DNA from: ATZT02 sp046048135
GTDB lineage: Bacteria > Actinomycetota > Actinomycetes > S36-B12 > UBA5976
Assembly: GCA_046048135.1 (NCBI GenBank)
Contig: JBJOGR010000044.1
Coordinates: forward strand, 19,936-83,935
DNA: 64,000 nucleotides
Direction of reading: 5' to 3'
Below the pieces are notes generated by a model. It was not told where the DNA came from. It did not search any database and worked only from the letters and a program-made list of their open reading frames with translations. Shown here piece by piece: positions 43,305-51,988 of this stretch (positions are counted from its first letter, which is position 1; every line of letters begins with the position of its first letter). A program made the position numbers and the translations under genes.

Positions 43305-43316
43305 TTACAACTTGTA

Positions 43317-43336
43317 GATAACCATTTATGGTTATC
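43317..43336 (+). repeat. Hairpin after rpmJ
   Basis: Arms GATAACCA (43317-43324) and TGGTTATC (43329-43336) with loop TTTA. No T-tract follows. It may be a weak terminator or the first stem of the structured leader of rpsM. Confidence 0.6.
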
Positions 43337-43348
43337 CGTCACCTCAAA

Positions 43349-43480
43349 TTAAATCTTGCCGATTTAAATAGAGAACGAAACCTCTAGTAATTTCAGAAGC
43401 TAGAGACTTACCCAGGGCGGGTAAGACCGATAACCGTAAGAGACTTCTGAAAAATTAAAAGAAAAGGAAAAACCGCCCCT
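43349..43480 (+). promoter_or_regulatory. Structured, pseudoknot-like leader of the rpsM operon
   Basis: Stem A: TTAAATC/GATTTAA (43349-43355, 43361-43367). Stem B: CTCTAG (43382-43387) with CTAGAG (43400-43405). The loop of B, TTTCAGAAG (43391-43399), is exactly complementary to CTTCTGAAA (43444-43452), which forms a pseudoknot. Stem C: CTTACCC (43407-43413) with GGGTAAG (43419-43425). GGGCGG (43415-43420) can instead pair with CCGCCC (43473-43478) directly before the ATG. This arrangement recalls the E. coli alpha-operon leader, where S4 binds a pseudoknot. Confidence 0.6.
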
Positions 43481-43481
43481 T

Positions 43482-43859
43482 ATGGCACGTTTAGCTGGAG
43501 TTGATCTTCCAAACGACAAACGCGTGGAAGTAGCACTGCAATATATATATGGAATTGGTAAAACTCGTTCCATCGAAATGTTAAAAGCATCTGGTGTTAA
43601 TCCAAATACCAGAGTAAAAGATTTAGGTGAACCTGAATTAGTAAAACTACGTGATTATTTAGATCAAAACTTTAAAGTCGAAGGTGATCTTCGTCGTGAA
43701 GTTTCTGCAGATATAAGACGTAAAGTTGAAATTGGTTCATATCAAGGTATTCGTCATCGTCGTGGTTTGCCAGTTCGTGGTCAAAGAACTCACACCAATG
43801 CACGCACACGTAAAGGTCCGCGCAAAACCGTTGCCGGCAAAAAGATTGCAACGAAGTAG
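43482..43859 (+). CDS. rpsM: 30S ribosomal protein S13
   Basis: 125 residues with the complete family pattern (LAGVDLPNDKRVEVALQYIYGIG, RREVSADIRRKVEIGSYQGIRHRRGLPVRGQRT) and a basic tail. It sits in the head of the 30S subunit and contacts the P-site tRNA. The GAAAAGGA site is about 14 bases from the ATG, longer than usual, with a CCGCCCC stretch between that the leader may sequester. Arg is mostly CGT, as in the other highly expressed genes here. Confidence 0.98.
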   Translation: MARLAGVDLPNDKRVEVALQYIYGIGKTRSIEMLKASGVNPNTRVKDLGEPELVKLRDYLDQNFKVEGDLRREVSADIRRKVEIGSYQGIRHRRGLPVRGQRTHTNARTRKGPRKTVAGKKIATK

Positions 43860-43872
43860 AGGGATTTGATTA

Positions 43873-44286
43873 ATGGCTGAAAAAGAAAAGAAAGCAAAAC
43901 CTGCAGCAGCAAAAAAAGTTCGTAAAAAAACTAAAAAGAATGTTGCTCACGGTCAAGCTCACATCAAATCAACTTTCAATAACACAATTGTTTCAATTAC
44001 AGATTTGACTGGTGCAGTAATTGCATCATCATCAAGTGGACATGTTGGTTTCAAAGGTTCAAGAAAATCAACTCCATTTGCTGCACAACTCGCGGCTGAA
44101 GATGCAGCAAAAAAAGCAATGGAACATGGACTTAAAAAAGTCGATGTTTTTGTTAAAGGGCCTGGATCTGGTAGAGAAACAGCTATTAGATCTTTACAAG
44201 CCTCTGGTCTTGAAGTTGGTTTAATTCAAGACGTCACCCCAGTTCCATTTAACGGTGTTCGTCACCGCAAACGTCGTCGCGTCTAG
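43873..44286 (+). CDS. rpsK: 30S ribosomal protein S11
   Basis: 137 residues. A lysine-rich N-terminal extension (about 1-25) is followed by the conserved core: AHIKSTFNNTIVSITDLTGAVIASSSSGHVGFKGSRKSTPFAAQLAAEDAA and the C-terminal GVRHRKRRRV. It is part of the mRNA-exit platform. 13 bases separate it from rpsM. Confidence 0.98.
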   Translation: MAEKEKKAKPAAAKKVRKKTKKNVAHGQAHIKSTFNNTIVSITDLTGAVIASSSSGHVGFKGSRKSTPFAAQLAAEDAAKKAMEHGLKKVDVFVKGPGSGRETAIRSLQASGLEVGLIQDVTPVPFNGVRHRKRRRV

Positions 44287-44316
44287 TTACAGAATTAAAG
44301 GAGAAAAGAAAAACTT

Positions 44317-44943
44317 ATGGCACGTTACACAGGGGCAGATTGCAAGAGATGCCGCAGAGAAAAAGTAAAACTATATTTAAAAGGTTCTAAATGTGATTCA
44401 CCAAAATGTCCAATGGAATCTCGTCCATTTCCACCAGGACAACACGGTAGAAATCGTGGTAAAGAATCTGAATACTCATTACAAAAACGTGAAAAACAAA
44501 AAGCTGCACGTATTTATGGTGTGTTAGAAAAACAATTCCGTAACTATTACGAAGAAGCTTCACGTAGATCTGGTAAGACTGGTGAAAACCTTCTTGTCAT
44601 GTTAGAAAATCGTTTAGACAACGTTATTTATCGCGCAGGTTTTGCTAAGAGTCGTGACATGGCCAGACAAATTGTTCGCCACGGTCACATTTTGGTAAAT
44701 GGTAAGAAATTAAATATTCCTTCTTACCAAGTAAAAACTACTGACATCATCGAAGTTCGCCCAGAGTCACGCGAATTGACACCATTTGTGGTGGCAAGAG
44801 CTGAATCTGGTGAAAAAACAATTCCAGCATGGCTTGATGTGTCCGCACACAACATGCGCGTAATTGTTACTGCAGTGCCAGTGAGATCACAAATCGACAC
44901 AGCTGTCCAAGAACAGTTGATCGTTGAGTTGTACTCCAAGTAA
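44317..44943 (+). CDS. rpsD: 30S ribosomal protein S4
   Basis: 208 residues. N-terminal zinc-type motif with cysteines at 9, 12, 26 and 31 (CKRC, CDSPKC), then the helical domain and the S4 RNA-binding domain (about 99-160; MLENRLDNVIYRAGFAKSRDMARQIVRHGHILVNGKK). A TAAAGGAGAA ribosome site precedes it. S4 starts 30S assembly and in E. coli represses its own operon, which makes the structured leader upstream of rpsM of interest. Confidence 0.98.
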   Translation: MARYTGADCKRCRREKVKLYLKGSKCDSPKCPMESRPFPPGQHGRNRGKESEYSLQKREKQKAARIYGVLEKQFRNYYEEASRRSGKTGENLLVMLENRLDNVIYRAGFAKSRDMARQIVRHGHILVNGKKLNIPSYQVKTTDIIEVRPESRELTPFVVARAESGEKTIPAWLDVSAHNMRVIVTAVPVRSQIDTAVQEQLIVELYSK

Positions 44944-45005
44944 GAAAAAGCAATATCCCCGACAAGGGCGTCAAATAGTGGTCGCCTGAAAGGTAAGAAA
45001 AAAAT

Positions 45006-46022
45006 ATGTTAATAGCACAACGTCCGATACTGGTTGAAGAACCAATTTCAGATACTCGCGCAAGATACATTCTCGAGCCTCTAGAACCAGGTTTTGGTTA
45101 TACGCTGGGAAATTCATTACGTAGAACACTTCTTTCTTCAATCCCAGGTGCAGCAATTACAAGCATCCGCATTGAAGGAGCATTACATGAATTCACAAAC
45201 CTTGAAGGTGTTGTGGAAGATGTAACCGAAATAGTTTTGAATGTGAAAGACATTGTGGTTTCTTCAGATAATGATGAACCATCAGTTATGCATTTAAAGA
45301 AATCAGGTCCTGGAGAAGTAACTGCAGGAGATATTTCAGCACCTGCAGGTGTTGAAGTACACAATCCAAAACATCACATCGCAACTCTAAATTCCAAGGG
45401 TAAATTAGAAATGGAATTAGTTGTAGAACGTGGTCGAGGATACGTGACCGCAGTGCAAAATAAAGTCAGTGGTGCAGAAATTGGTCGCATCCCAGTTGAC
45501 TCTTTATATTCACCAGTTGTCAAAGTTACTTACAAAGTAGAAGCAACTCGTGTGGAACAAAGAACAGACTTTGATCGTTTAGTTATCGAAGTTGAAACCA
45601 AACCATCCATGAAACCTTCATATGCTGTGGCTTCAGCAGGAAGAACTTTGGTTGAACTATTTGGTTTAGCTCATGAACTAAATGTGAATGCAGAAGGTAT
45701 TGAAATTGGGCCAAGCCCAGTTGATGCTTATGCATTAGAACAACTAAACATGCCAATTGAACAACTTGATTTAACAGTTCGTTCTTACAACTGTCTAAAG
45801 CGCGAAGGCGTGCACACTGTTGGTGAATTAATCACCAGAAGTGAAGCAGATTTGATGGATGTAAGAAACTTTGGTCAAAAATCAATTGATGAAGTTCATG
45901 CCAAACTACAAATGCTTGGTTTGAAACTTAAAGATTCACCAGCTGGTTATGACAGAACCAAAGCAGCAGGATACATCGAAGAAAACGATGAAGAAAATCT
46001 TGCTGAAGACGAGAAGTTTTAA
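45006..46022 (+). CDS. rpoA: RNA polymerase alpha subunit
   Basis: 338 residues. N-terminal dimerisation domain (about 1-235; EPLEPGFGYTLGNSLRRTLLSSIPGAAIT) and C-terminal domain (about 255-318; LDLTVRSYNCLKREGVHTVGELI, RNFGQKSIDEVHAKL) joined by a linker; the tail is acidic (EENDEENLAEDEKF). The alpha-CTD binds UP elements and activators. A 62-base gap with AAAGGTAAG separates it from rpsD. Confidence 0.98.
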   Translation: MLIAQRPILVEEPISDTRARYILEPLEPGFGYTLGNSLRRTLLSSIPGAAITSIRIEGALHEFTNLEGVVEDVTEIVLNVKDIVVSSDNDEPSVMHLKKSGPGEVTAGDISAPAGVEVHNPKHHIATLNSKGKLEMELVVERGRGYVTAVQNKVSGAEIGRIPVDSLYSPVVKVTYKVEATRVEQRTDFDRLVIEVETKPSMKPSYAVASAGRTLVELFGLAHELNVNAEGIEIGPSPVDAYALEQLNMPIEQLDLTVRSYNCLKREGVHTVGELITRSEADLMDVRNFGQKSIDEVHAKLQMLGLKLKDSPAGYDRTKAAGYIEENDEENLAEDEKF

Positions 46023-46057
46023 AACCAACCAACGACGCATAAAAGTAGGAGAACAAA

Positions 46058-46546
46058 ATGGCAGCACCAACCCAAGGTACGCGTCTTGGTGGTTCACCAG
46101 CACATCAAAAATTGATCTTGGCAAATCTTGCAACATCACTTTTTGAAAAAGGCAAAATTACAACCACAGAAGCAAAAGCTAGAAAACTTCGTCCGTTTGC
46201 AGAGAAATTAATTTCTCAAGCAAAAAGAGGAGACCTTGCTTCTAGAAGACGTGTGTTAGCTGTAATAAGAAACAAATCAGTAGTTCATTCATTGTTTACT
46301 GAAATTGGTCCAAGCTTTGCAAAAAGAAATGGTGGTTATTTAAGAATCACCAAACTTGGTCCAAGAAAAGGTGACAATGCGCCAATGGCAGTAATTGAAT
46401 TAGTAGAAGCTTTGGCTGAAAAAGTTGTTGCCGAAGCAGAAGGTGCAACTAAGAAGGCTGCAAAAGATCAAGCAGCACCAGTTGCAGAAACTAAAGCAAA
46501 AACTGCAAAGAAAACTGAGAAAAAAGAAGAATCAAAGGAAGCTTAA
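46058..46546 (+). CDS. rplQ: 50S ribosomal protein L17
   Basis: 162 residues. Conserved core about 1-120 (GTRLGGSPAHQKLILANLATSLFEKGKITTTEAKARKLRPFAEKLI) with an Ala/Lys/Glu-rich C-terminal extension of some 40 residues, common in actinobacteria. TAGGAG before the ATG. Last ribosomal gene of the block; a terminator-like hairpin follows, inside the start of truA. Confidence 0.97.
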   Translation: MAAPTQGTRLGGSPAHQKLILANLATSLFEKGKITTTEAKARKLRPFAEKLISQAKRGDLASRRRVLAVIRNKSVVHSLFTEIGPSFAKRNGGYLRITKLGPRKGDNAPMAVIELVEALAEKVVAEAEGATKKAAKDQAAPVAETKAKTAKKTEKKEESKEA

Positions 46547-46571
46547 ATAAAGTTTTAAGTAGAATTTGGTA

Positions 46572-47414
46572 ATGAAAATTAATAAGCCCGCTGCTCATAA
46601 CAGCGGGCTTATTCGTATCCGTTTAGATGTTGCATACGATGGTACAGATTTTTCAGGTTTTGGCACTCAACCACAACAACGCACTGTGCAGGGTGAATTA
46701 AATAAAGTTTTAAAAAAATTCTTAAGAGTTTCAACTATAAAAACAATTGGAGCAGGCAGAACAGATAAAGGTGTTCATGCTCGCGGTCAAGTAGTACATT
46801 TTGATGTTTTAGAAAACACTTGGAAAAGCATTAAAGATCCAATGTATAAATTTAGAAGATTATTACCAGTTGATATTCAAGTTAGAAAAGCAAGCATTGT
46901 GCCACTTGATTTTGATGCCAGATATAGCGCTTTAACTAGAAGATATTCCTATACAGTTTGTGATTCTAAAGAAGGTTTAGATGTTTTTAATTCTAGATTT
47001 GTTTTAGATTATCGTAAAAATCTAGATGAACACGATATGAATAAAGCAAGTCAAATGTTAATTGGGTTAAATGATTTTTATGCATTTTGTAAAACACGTA
47101 CAGGTTCAACCACAATAAGAAATCTCATAAAATTTAAATGGACTAGGAAAAGTAAATTTTTAACAGCTGAAGTGATAGCTGATGCATTCTGTTATTCAAT
47201 GGTTCGAGGTTTAGTGGGTGCAATTTTACAAGTTGGAACTGGGAAGAAAAATATTAATTGGCCAAAAGAAATAATGGAGAAAAGGAAAAAAGTTACTGAT
47301 TTAAACGTGGTATCTCCAAGTGCTCTTATTTTAGAAGAGGTTACCTATCCTCATCCATCCCTTTATAAATCACAGTACGAATTAACTAGAAGATTAAGAA
47401 CTCTGGAAGAATAA
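46572..47414 (+). CDS. truA: tRNA pseudouridine synthase A
   Basis: About 280 residues. TruA motifs: RIRLDVAYDGTDFSGFGTQPQQRTVQGEL, catalytic Asp in GAGRTDKGVHARGQVVHF, DARYSALTRRYSYTV and the C-terminal MVRGLVGAILQVGTGK. It modifies uridines 38-40 in the anticodon stem. The start is uncertain: ATG 46572 has a poor ribosome site, and codons 4-14 are a strong hairpin that looks like the rplQ terminator. Family similarity begins at about residue 14 (ATT at 46611). aminotransferase gene follows after 4 bases. Confidence 0.93.
   Translation: MKINKPAAHNSGLIRIRLDVAYDGTDFSGFGTQPQQRTVQGELNKVLKKFLRVSTIKTIGAGRTDKGVHARGQVVHFDVLENTWKSIKDPMYKFRRLLPVDIQVRKASIVPLDFDARYSALTRRYSYTVCDSKEGLDVFNSRFVLDYRKNLDEHDMNKASQMLIGLNDFYAFCKTRTGSTTIRNLIKFKWTRKSKFLTAEVIADAFCYSMVRGLVGAILQVGTGKKNINWPKEIMEKRKKVTDLNVVSPSALILEEVTYPHPSLYKSQYELTRRLRTLEE
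46581..46613 (+). terminator. Terminator-like hairpin after rplQ, inside the truA 5' end
   Basis: Perfect 13-base arms AATAAGCCCGCTG (46581-46593) and CAGCGGGCTTATT (46601-46613) with a 7-base loop, 35 bases after the rplQ stop. The T-rich tail is provided partly by the arm (CTTATT) and is weak. It overlaps the first codons of the longest truA frame. Confidence 0.65.
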
Positions 47415-47418
47415 GGCT

Positions 47419-48249
47419 ATGACTTCTCAAATATGGCTAAATGATCAATTAGTTGATAGTGAAAATGCAAAGGTTAGTGTTTTTGACCATGGCTTCACAG
47501 TTGGTGATGGGGCATTTGAAACTTTAAAAGTCGTTGAGAAAAATCCAGTAGCACTTACTAGACATATTCAAAGACTTACCTATTCTTTGAAAACTATCGG
47601 AATCGATTTTGATAAAGATGATTTATTGCGAAAAGCAGTTAATGAAGTGATAGCTGCAAATCCACAATTAGGTTCCACCATGAGAATGAGGATTACCTAT
47701 ACCAGTGGCATTGGACCACTTGGAAGTGATCGGACTAAAGATAATTTCACACTTGTTGTCGCAGTAAGTCCTGAAGCAAACTGGCCAGAAACAGCTCTTG
47801 TTGTAACAGTTGATGAACCTAGAAATGATAAAAGTATGTTGGCAGGTTCTAAAACAACCTCCTATGCGCAAAATGCTGCAGTCTTAGCTATGGCAAAAGC
47901 AAAAGGTGCTCATGAAGCAATAATGCCCAACACTAAAAATCAATTATGTGAAGGAACTGGTTCTAATATTTTTGTTGTTAAAGAGGGCAAAGTTTTAACT
48001 CCACCTCTAAGCAGTGGTTGTTTAGGTGGAATTACTAGAGCTTTAGTTTGCCAATGGTTTGAAGTAGAAGAAGTTGATATGCCTATGTCGATATTGAAAG
48101 AAGTTGATGAAGCATTTTTAACTTCATCTACTAGAGACATTCAGCCAATTTCAAAAATAGATGACCGCATATTGAAAGCCCCAGGTCCAATAAGTGTTAA
48201 ATTGCGGGATGAATTTAAAGAAAAAATTTCTAAAAATTGGGATGCTTAA
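47419..48249 (+). CDS. Class IV aminotransferase, probable aminodeoxychorismate lyase
   Basis: 276 residues, fold-type IV PLP enzyme. N-terminal FDHGFTVGDGAFETLKV, catalytic Lys in GSKTTSYAQNAAVLAMAKAKGAHEAIM, and E-G-T-G-S-N-I-F-V-V-K-E-G-K-V-L-T-P-P pattern. The short size and neighbourhood fit the PabC-like lyase of folate synthesis, but branched-chain or D-amino-acid aminotransferase activity cannot be excluded. It is 4 bases after truA, so co-translated with it. Confidence 0.85.
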   Translation: MTSQIWLNDQLVDSENAKVSVFDHGFTVGDGAFETLKVVEKNPVALTRHIQRLTYSLKTIGIDFDKDDLLRKAVNEVIAANPQLGSTMRMRITYTSGIGPLGSDRTKDNFTLVVAVSPEANWPETALVVTVDEPRNDKSMLAGSKTTSYAQNAAVLAMAKAKGAHEAIMPNTKNQLCEGTGSNIFVVKEGKVLTPPLSSGCLGGITRALVCQWFEVEEVDMPMSILKEVDEAFLTSSTRDIQPISKIDDRILKAPGPISVKLRDEFKEKISKNWDA

Positions 48250-48381
48250 AGTCCTTATTTCTTGAGGAAATCTTGGCTTTGACCCTCGAATTTAGGCTGA
48301 AATCGACCATTGGGTAATCTGTAACCTCAAGTGTTTTTTTGGAAGTTAACTAAACCCCAAGGAAAAGAAGAGTAGAAAAGT

Positions 48382-48834
48382 ATGCGCACGTTTAGCCCAA
48401 AGGCAAGTGAAGTGACTCGTCAATGGCACATTCTTGATGCCACGGATATTCCACTTGGCCGTATTGCTTCTGCTGCTGCAACTATTCTTCGCGGAAAACA
48501 CAAACCAACTTTTGCACCCCATGTTGACACAGGTGATTTTGTTATCGTTTTGAATGCTGGCAAAGTTTCACTTTCAGGTTCTAAGAAAACTGAAAAGAAA
48601 GCTTTTTCATACTCAGGTTTTCCAGGTGGTCTTACCGCAATTGGTTACGACAAATTATTAGAGAAAAATCCTGAAAGAGCAATTCAATTGGCTGTTAAGG
48701 GAATGCTTCCACACAACAAACTTGGAAATAAAATGATCAAGAAATTAAAAGTTTATGCAGATGCAAACCATCCACATTCTGCACAAAATCCAAAGCCTTA
48801 TGAAATTAAGCAAATCAAACAAATAGCTAACTAA
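48382..48834 (+). CDS. rplM: 50S ribosomal protein L13
   Basis: 150 residues with WHILDATDIPLGRIASAAATILRGKHK at the start, HVDTGDFVIVLNA in the middle and the conserved AVKGMLPHNKLG block. It is an early assembly protein of the 50S subunit. The 132-base gap upstream contains a TAATCT promoter-like -10 (preceded by TTTAGG at 18 bases) and a long leader without an obvious fold. Followed by rpsI in the usual pair. Confidence 0.97.
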   Translation: MRTFSPKASEVTRQWHILDATDIPLGRIASAAATILRGKHKPTFAPHVDTGDFVIVLNAGKVSLSGSKKTEKKAFSYSGFPGGLTAIGYDKLLEKNPERAIQLAVKGMLPHNKLGNKMIKKLKVYADANHPHSAQNPKPYEIKQIKQIAN

Positions 48835-48845
48835 AGGAAAATATT

Positions 48846-49304
48846 TTGACCGAGTCACTAACTTACGTAACTAGCGAATCAGAAAAATCTTTTAAACCAT
48901 TAAAGACTGGTAAGCAGGGTCCTTCTGCTGGAACTGGTAGAAGAAAAGAAGCAATTGCCAGAGTGAGAATTGTTCCTGGAAATGGCAAGTTTGTAGTTAA
49001 TGGTAAAGACTTGGCAACTTATTTTCCAAATAAACTACATCAACAATTAGTAAATGATCCATTTAAAATTCTAGGAATTGAAAGAGCTTACGACGTAATC
49101 GCAGAAATTGTGGGCGGTGGATCAAGTGGACAAGCAGGTGCTTTAAGACTTGGAATTGCAAGAGCTTTAAATGCAGTAGATGTTGAAGTAAACAGACCAA
49201 TTTTGAAAAAAGCAGGATTCTTAACTCGTGATCCAAGAGTAATTGAACGTAAAAAAGCTGGTTTGAAAAAAGCACGTAAACGCTCGCAATACAGCAAGAG
49301 ATAA
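48846..49304 (+). CDS. rpsI: 30S ribosomal protein S9
   Basis: 152 residues, TTG start with AAAGGAAAA. N-terminal extension of about 25 residues, then GTGRRKEAIARVRIVPGNGKFVVNGKDL, GGGSSGQAGALRLGIARAL and the basic tail KAGLKKARKRSQYSKR that reaches the P-site tRNA. The 4-base gap to glmM and the shared strand indicate one transcript from rplM to glmM. Confidence 0.97.
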   Translation: MTESLTYVTSESEKSFKPLKTGKQGPSAGTGRRKEAIARVRIVPGNGKFVVNGKDLATYFPNKLHQQLVNDPFKILGIERAYDVIAEIVGGGSSGQAGALRLGIARALNAVDVEVNRPILKKAGFLTRDPRVIERKKAGLKKARKRSQYSKR

Positions 49305-49308
49305 ATTT

Positions 49309-50643
49309 ATGGGCCGATTATTCGGCACCGATGGTGTGCGTGGTTCTGCAAACAAAGATCTGACTCCTGAATTAGTTTTTTCACTTGGTAAATCAGCATC
49401 ATTAGTTATTGCAAAACAACATGGCAAAGGTAGAGCAAGTGCTGTTGTAGGACGAGATCCGCGTGCAAGTGGAGAAATGTTGGAAGCTGCATTAATTGCA
49501 GGACTTGCAACAGTTGGAGTTGATGTTTTAAAAGTTGGAGTTTTGCCAACACCTGCAATTGCCTATTTAACTCAGTACTACAAAGCGGATTTAGGAGTAG
49601 TTTTATCTGCTTCACATAATGTGTTTTCTGATAACGGCGTTAAATTCTTTTCCAAAGATGGTAAAAAATTACCTGATGAAATAGAAGATGAAATTGAAAA
49701 AAATCTAGACACAAAAGTGCCTCATCCAACTGGAAGTGAAGTTGGACGAGTAAAAGAAATGGCTGATGCTTACGAAGCTTATTTATCTCACCTTTTAGAA
49801 ACTGTTGAACCTGGTGCATTAAAAGGTTTAAAAGTTGTAGTTGATTGTGCTAACGGGGCCGCAAGTGAAGTTGCTCCGGATTTGTATCAACGTGCAGGAG
49901 CTGAGGTTATTGCAATACATAATGCCCCAAATGGCATAAACATAAATGACAATTGCGGATCAACTCATATGAGTTCATTAATTGAAATAGTTAAAAAAGA
50001 AAAAGCAGATTTAGGAATTGCACACGATGGTGATGCCGATCGTTGTTTAGCTGTTGATGAAGCAGGAAACATAATTGATGGCGATCATATTTTGGCACTT
50101 TTGGCTAAAGATTTTAAGAAAACTAAACAATTGACTTCTGAAACAGTTGTTTCAACCGTGATGGCTAATTTAGGTTTCAAACTTGCAATGAAAAATGAAT
50201 CTATATCAATTATTGAAACTCAAGTTGGAGATCGTTACGTTTTAGAAGCTATGGAAGAAAATAATTTCATTCTTGGAGGAGAGCAATCAGGACATGTGAT
50301 TATGAGAAATTATTCGACAACTGGAGATGGCTTGCTAACTGCATTGCAATTAATGAATGTGGTTTCAACAGAAAAGAAACCCCTTTCTGCTATTTCTCAA
50401 ATAGTGAAAAAGTATCCACAGATTTTAATTAATGTTTCAGATGTTGATAAATCTAAAATTGGCAATCAAGAACTACAGGATGCAGTTAATAAAGCTGAAA
50501 CTACTTTAAACCAAAAAGGAAGGGTTTTACTTCGCCCCAGCGGTACTGAATCACTTATTCGAGTTATGGTTGAAGCAGAAACTCAAGATTTAGCTGAAAA
50601 AATTGCGCAAGAGTTAGCTGGTGTAGTTAAAAAAACTTGTTAA
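49309..50643 (+). CDS. glmM: Phosphoglucosamine mutase
   Basis: 444 residues, normal for GlmM. FGTDGVRG near the start, active-site Ser in LSASHN (about 100-105), the metal loop DGDADRC (about 241-247), the sugar-binding GGEQSGH (about 323-329) and phosphate-binding RPSGTESLIRVMVEA near the end. It converts glucosamine 6-phosphate (from GlmS, encoded 1.3 kb away) into the 1-phosphate for peptidoglycan precursors. Its stop is shared with the convergent TetR gene in a TTAA. Confidence 0.96.
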   Translation: MGRLFGTDGVRGSANKDLTPELVFSLGKSASLVIAKQHGKGRASAVVGRDPRASGEMLEAALIAGLATVGVDVLKVGVLPTPAIAYLTQYYKADLGVVLSASHNVFSDNGVKFFSKDGKKLPDEIEDEIEKNLDTKVPHPTGSEVGRVKEMADAYEAYLSHLLETVEPGALKGLKVVVDCANGAASEVAPDLYQRAGAEVIAIHNAPNGININDNCGSTHMSSLIEIVKKEKADLGIAHDGDADRCLAVDEAGNIIDGDHILALLAKDFKKTKQLTSETVVSTVMANLGFKLAMKNESISIIETQVGDRYVLEAMEENNFILGGEQSGHVIMRNYSTTGDGLLTALQLMNVVSTEKKPLSAISQIVKKYPQILINVSDVDKSKIGNQELQDAVNKAETTLNQKGRVLLRPSGTESLIRVMVEAETQDLAEKIAQELAGVVKKTC

Positions 50644-51239
50644 TCTAAAAGTATTTTGTCAAATATTGAATAGATTAAATCAACCCAACGGTCTTTATCC
50701 ATAGGTTGGGTGCTTATATCGTCAACTACGATTCCAATTGTGTAGGCCTGTACAAAAACTGAAATTACTTTTGGATCTAACTCTTTTTTAATAAAACCTT
50801 TTTCTTGTGCTTCTCTGAATACATCAGTTAGGGCATTAGTTAATCTGTCTTGGGATTCTGCTAATTGCGCGGCGAGTCTTGGATTATTTCTAGTAATAGA
50901 AATTGTTTCTGTTCTTTCTAATCTGAAAGGAGCTCTTTGGGCGCTATGACTATGTGTTGCATATTCTCTTAAAACTTTAAGAATATCTTCTCTGGATTTA
51001 GATGCACTTAAATGATTGGTCAAAGTAATAATTGATTCATCCACCCATTGGCTAAATCTTTTAACTCTGACAGTTTCAACAAGTTCACCAAAATCTTCAA
51101 AATGATGATACAAAGAACCTTTAGTAATTCCAGAAGTTTCTAAAACCATGTCAGAAGTAATTTCATGCCAATTATTTGTTTTGGACAGATCAATAAAGGT
51201 TTGAATTAGTTTTTCTTTTGTCGGATGGATAACAGGCAT
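50640..51239 (-). CDS. TetR-family transcriptional regulator
   Basis: 199 residues. N-terminal helix-turn-helix (about 5-50) with LIQTFIDLSKTNNWHEITSDMVLETSGITKGSLYHHFEDFGEL, the TetR signature. The C-terminal ligand domain contains LERTETISITRNNPRLAAQL and is acidic at the end. Target and ligand unknown. It lies 17 bases after yaaA on the same strand, with a TAAATT -10-like box 6 bases before its ATG. No clear operator seen nearby. Confidence 0.9.
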   Translation of the reverse strand: MPVIHPTKEKLIQTFIDLSKTNNWHEITSDMVLETSGITKGSLYHHFEDFGELVETVRVKRFSQWVDESIITLTNHLSASKSREDILKVLREYATHSHSAQRAPFRLERTETISITRNNPRLAAQLAESQDRLTNALTDVFREAQEKGFIKKELDPKVISVFVQAYTIGIVVDDISTQPMDKDRWVDLIYSIFDKILLD

Positions 51240-51256
51240 GAGAATAATTTATCTTA

Positions 51257-51946
51257 TTAAGAAGCAATCACATCAAGGAACCAACTAGTTTTACTTGTCG
51301 GTTTTATTAGTTCGCACTTAAATTTCTTATTTATTAACTTTTGTAACTCTAAAGGGGTTTTAGGAGACTTGGTTGATTGTACTAAGAGTTTAGTTACATC
51401 TCCTCTCGTCTTTTTTGACATATGAGTGACTACTGATTTCTTTCCATTTTTAATTGTAAAAACTCTGATTCCAACTGTTTTATTCAAATCTGGAGTCCAT
51501 ACACCTTGGTAAGTGCTAGATCTGCAATCAATAATTAAATCTGTTTTAATTTTTTCTAAAGCTTCAGGTAAAACTTTTTTCCATAATGTATTCAATGAAC
51601 CTAATTTTGGTAAAGATTTTGCCATATCTAATTTATAACTTGGAATTCTATCTTCTAATTTAACTGCACCAAATAATGCAGAAATAATTACAATATTTTT
51701 AATTGCTCTTTTTTTGCTTAAAGCATCTAAAGAATTAAAATCTAGAGCTTGATATAAAACTCCAGAATAAACTTCAATTGCTTTGGCAGTGGGAAGTTTG
51801 CTAATTTTTGAACCCATTGCTTCTAGCGTTTTCTTTCTTGTGCTGGTTAATTCTTTAGCAAAAGAAAGACTAGACAAATTGACTAATTTGCCCTTTTCAA
51901 CAGAGTTTTTCCCTTCGCTGGGTGGAAGAAGAATCAACACAGACAT
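51257..51946 (-). CDS. yaaA: YaaA-family peroxide stress protein
   Basis: 229 residues from ATG 51946 (MSVLILLPPSEGK); an ATG two codons upstream at 51952 is an alternative, and the longer frame to 52024 runs into glmS and is rejected. Family motifs: LLPPSEGK, EVYSGVLYQALDF, IISALFGAVKLEDRIPSYKLDM, IDCRSSTY and VTHMSKKTRG. In E. coli YaaA lowers free intracellular iron under peroxide stress; it is a DNA-binding protein with a helix-hairpin-helix-like motif. Divergent from glmS across 42 bases. Confidence 0.9.
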   Translation of the reverse strand: MSVLILLPPSEGKNSVEKGKLVNLSSLSFAKELTSTRKKTLEAMGSKISKLPTAKAIEVYSGVLYQALDFNSLDALSKKRAIKNIVIISALFGAVKLEDRIPSYKLDMAKSLPKLGSLNTLWKKVLPEALEKIKTDLIIDCRSSTYQGVWTPDLNKTVGIRVFTIKNGKKSVVTHMSKKTRGDVTKLLVQSTKSPKTPLELQKLINKKFKCELIKPTSKTSWFLDVIAS

Positions 51947-51988
51947 AAACATTACCCGTATATCCAGTTCGTCTAGGCTGTAAACACA

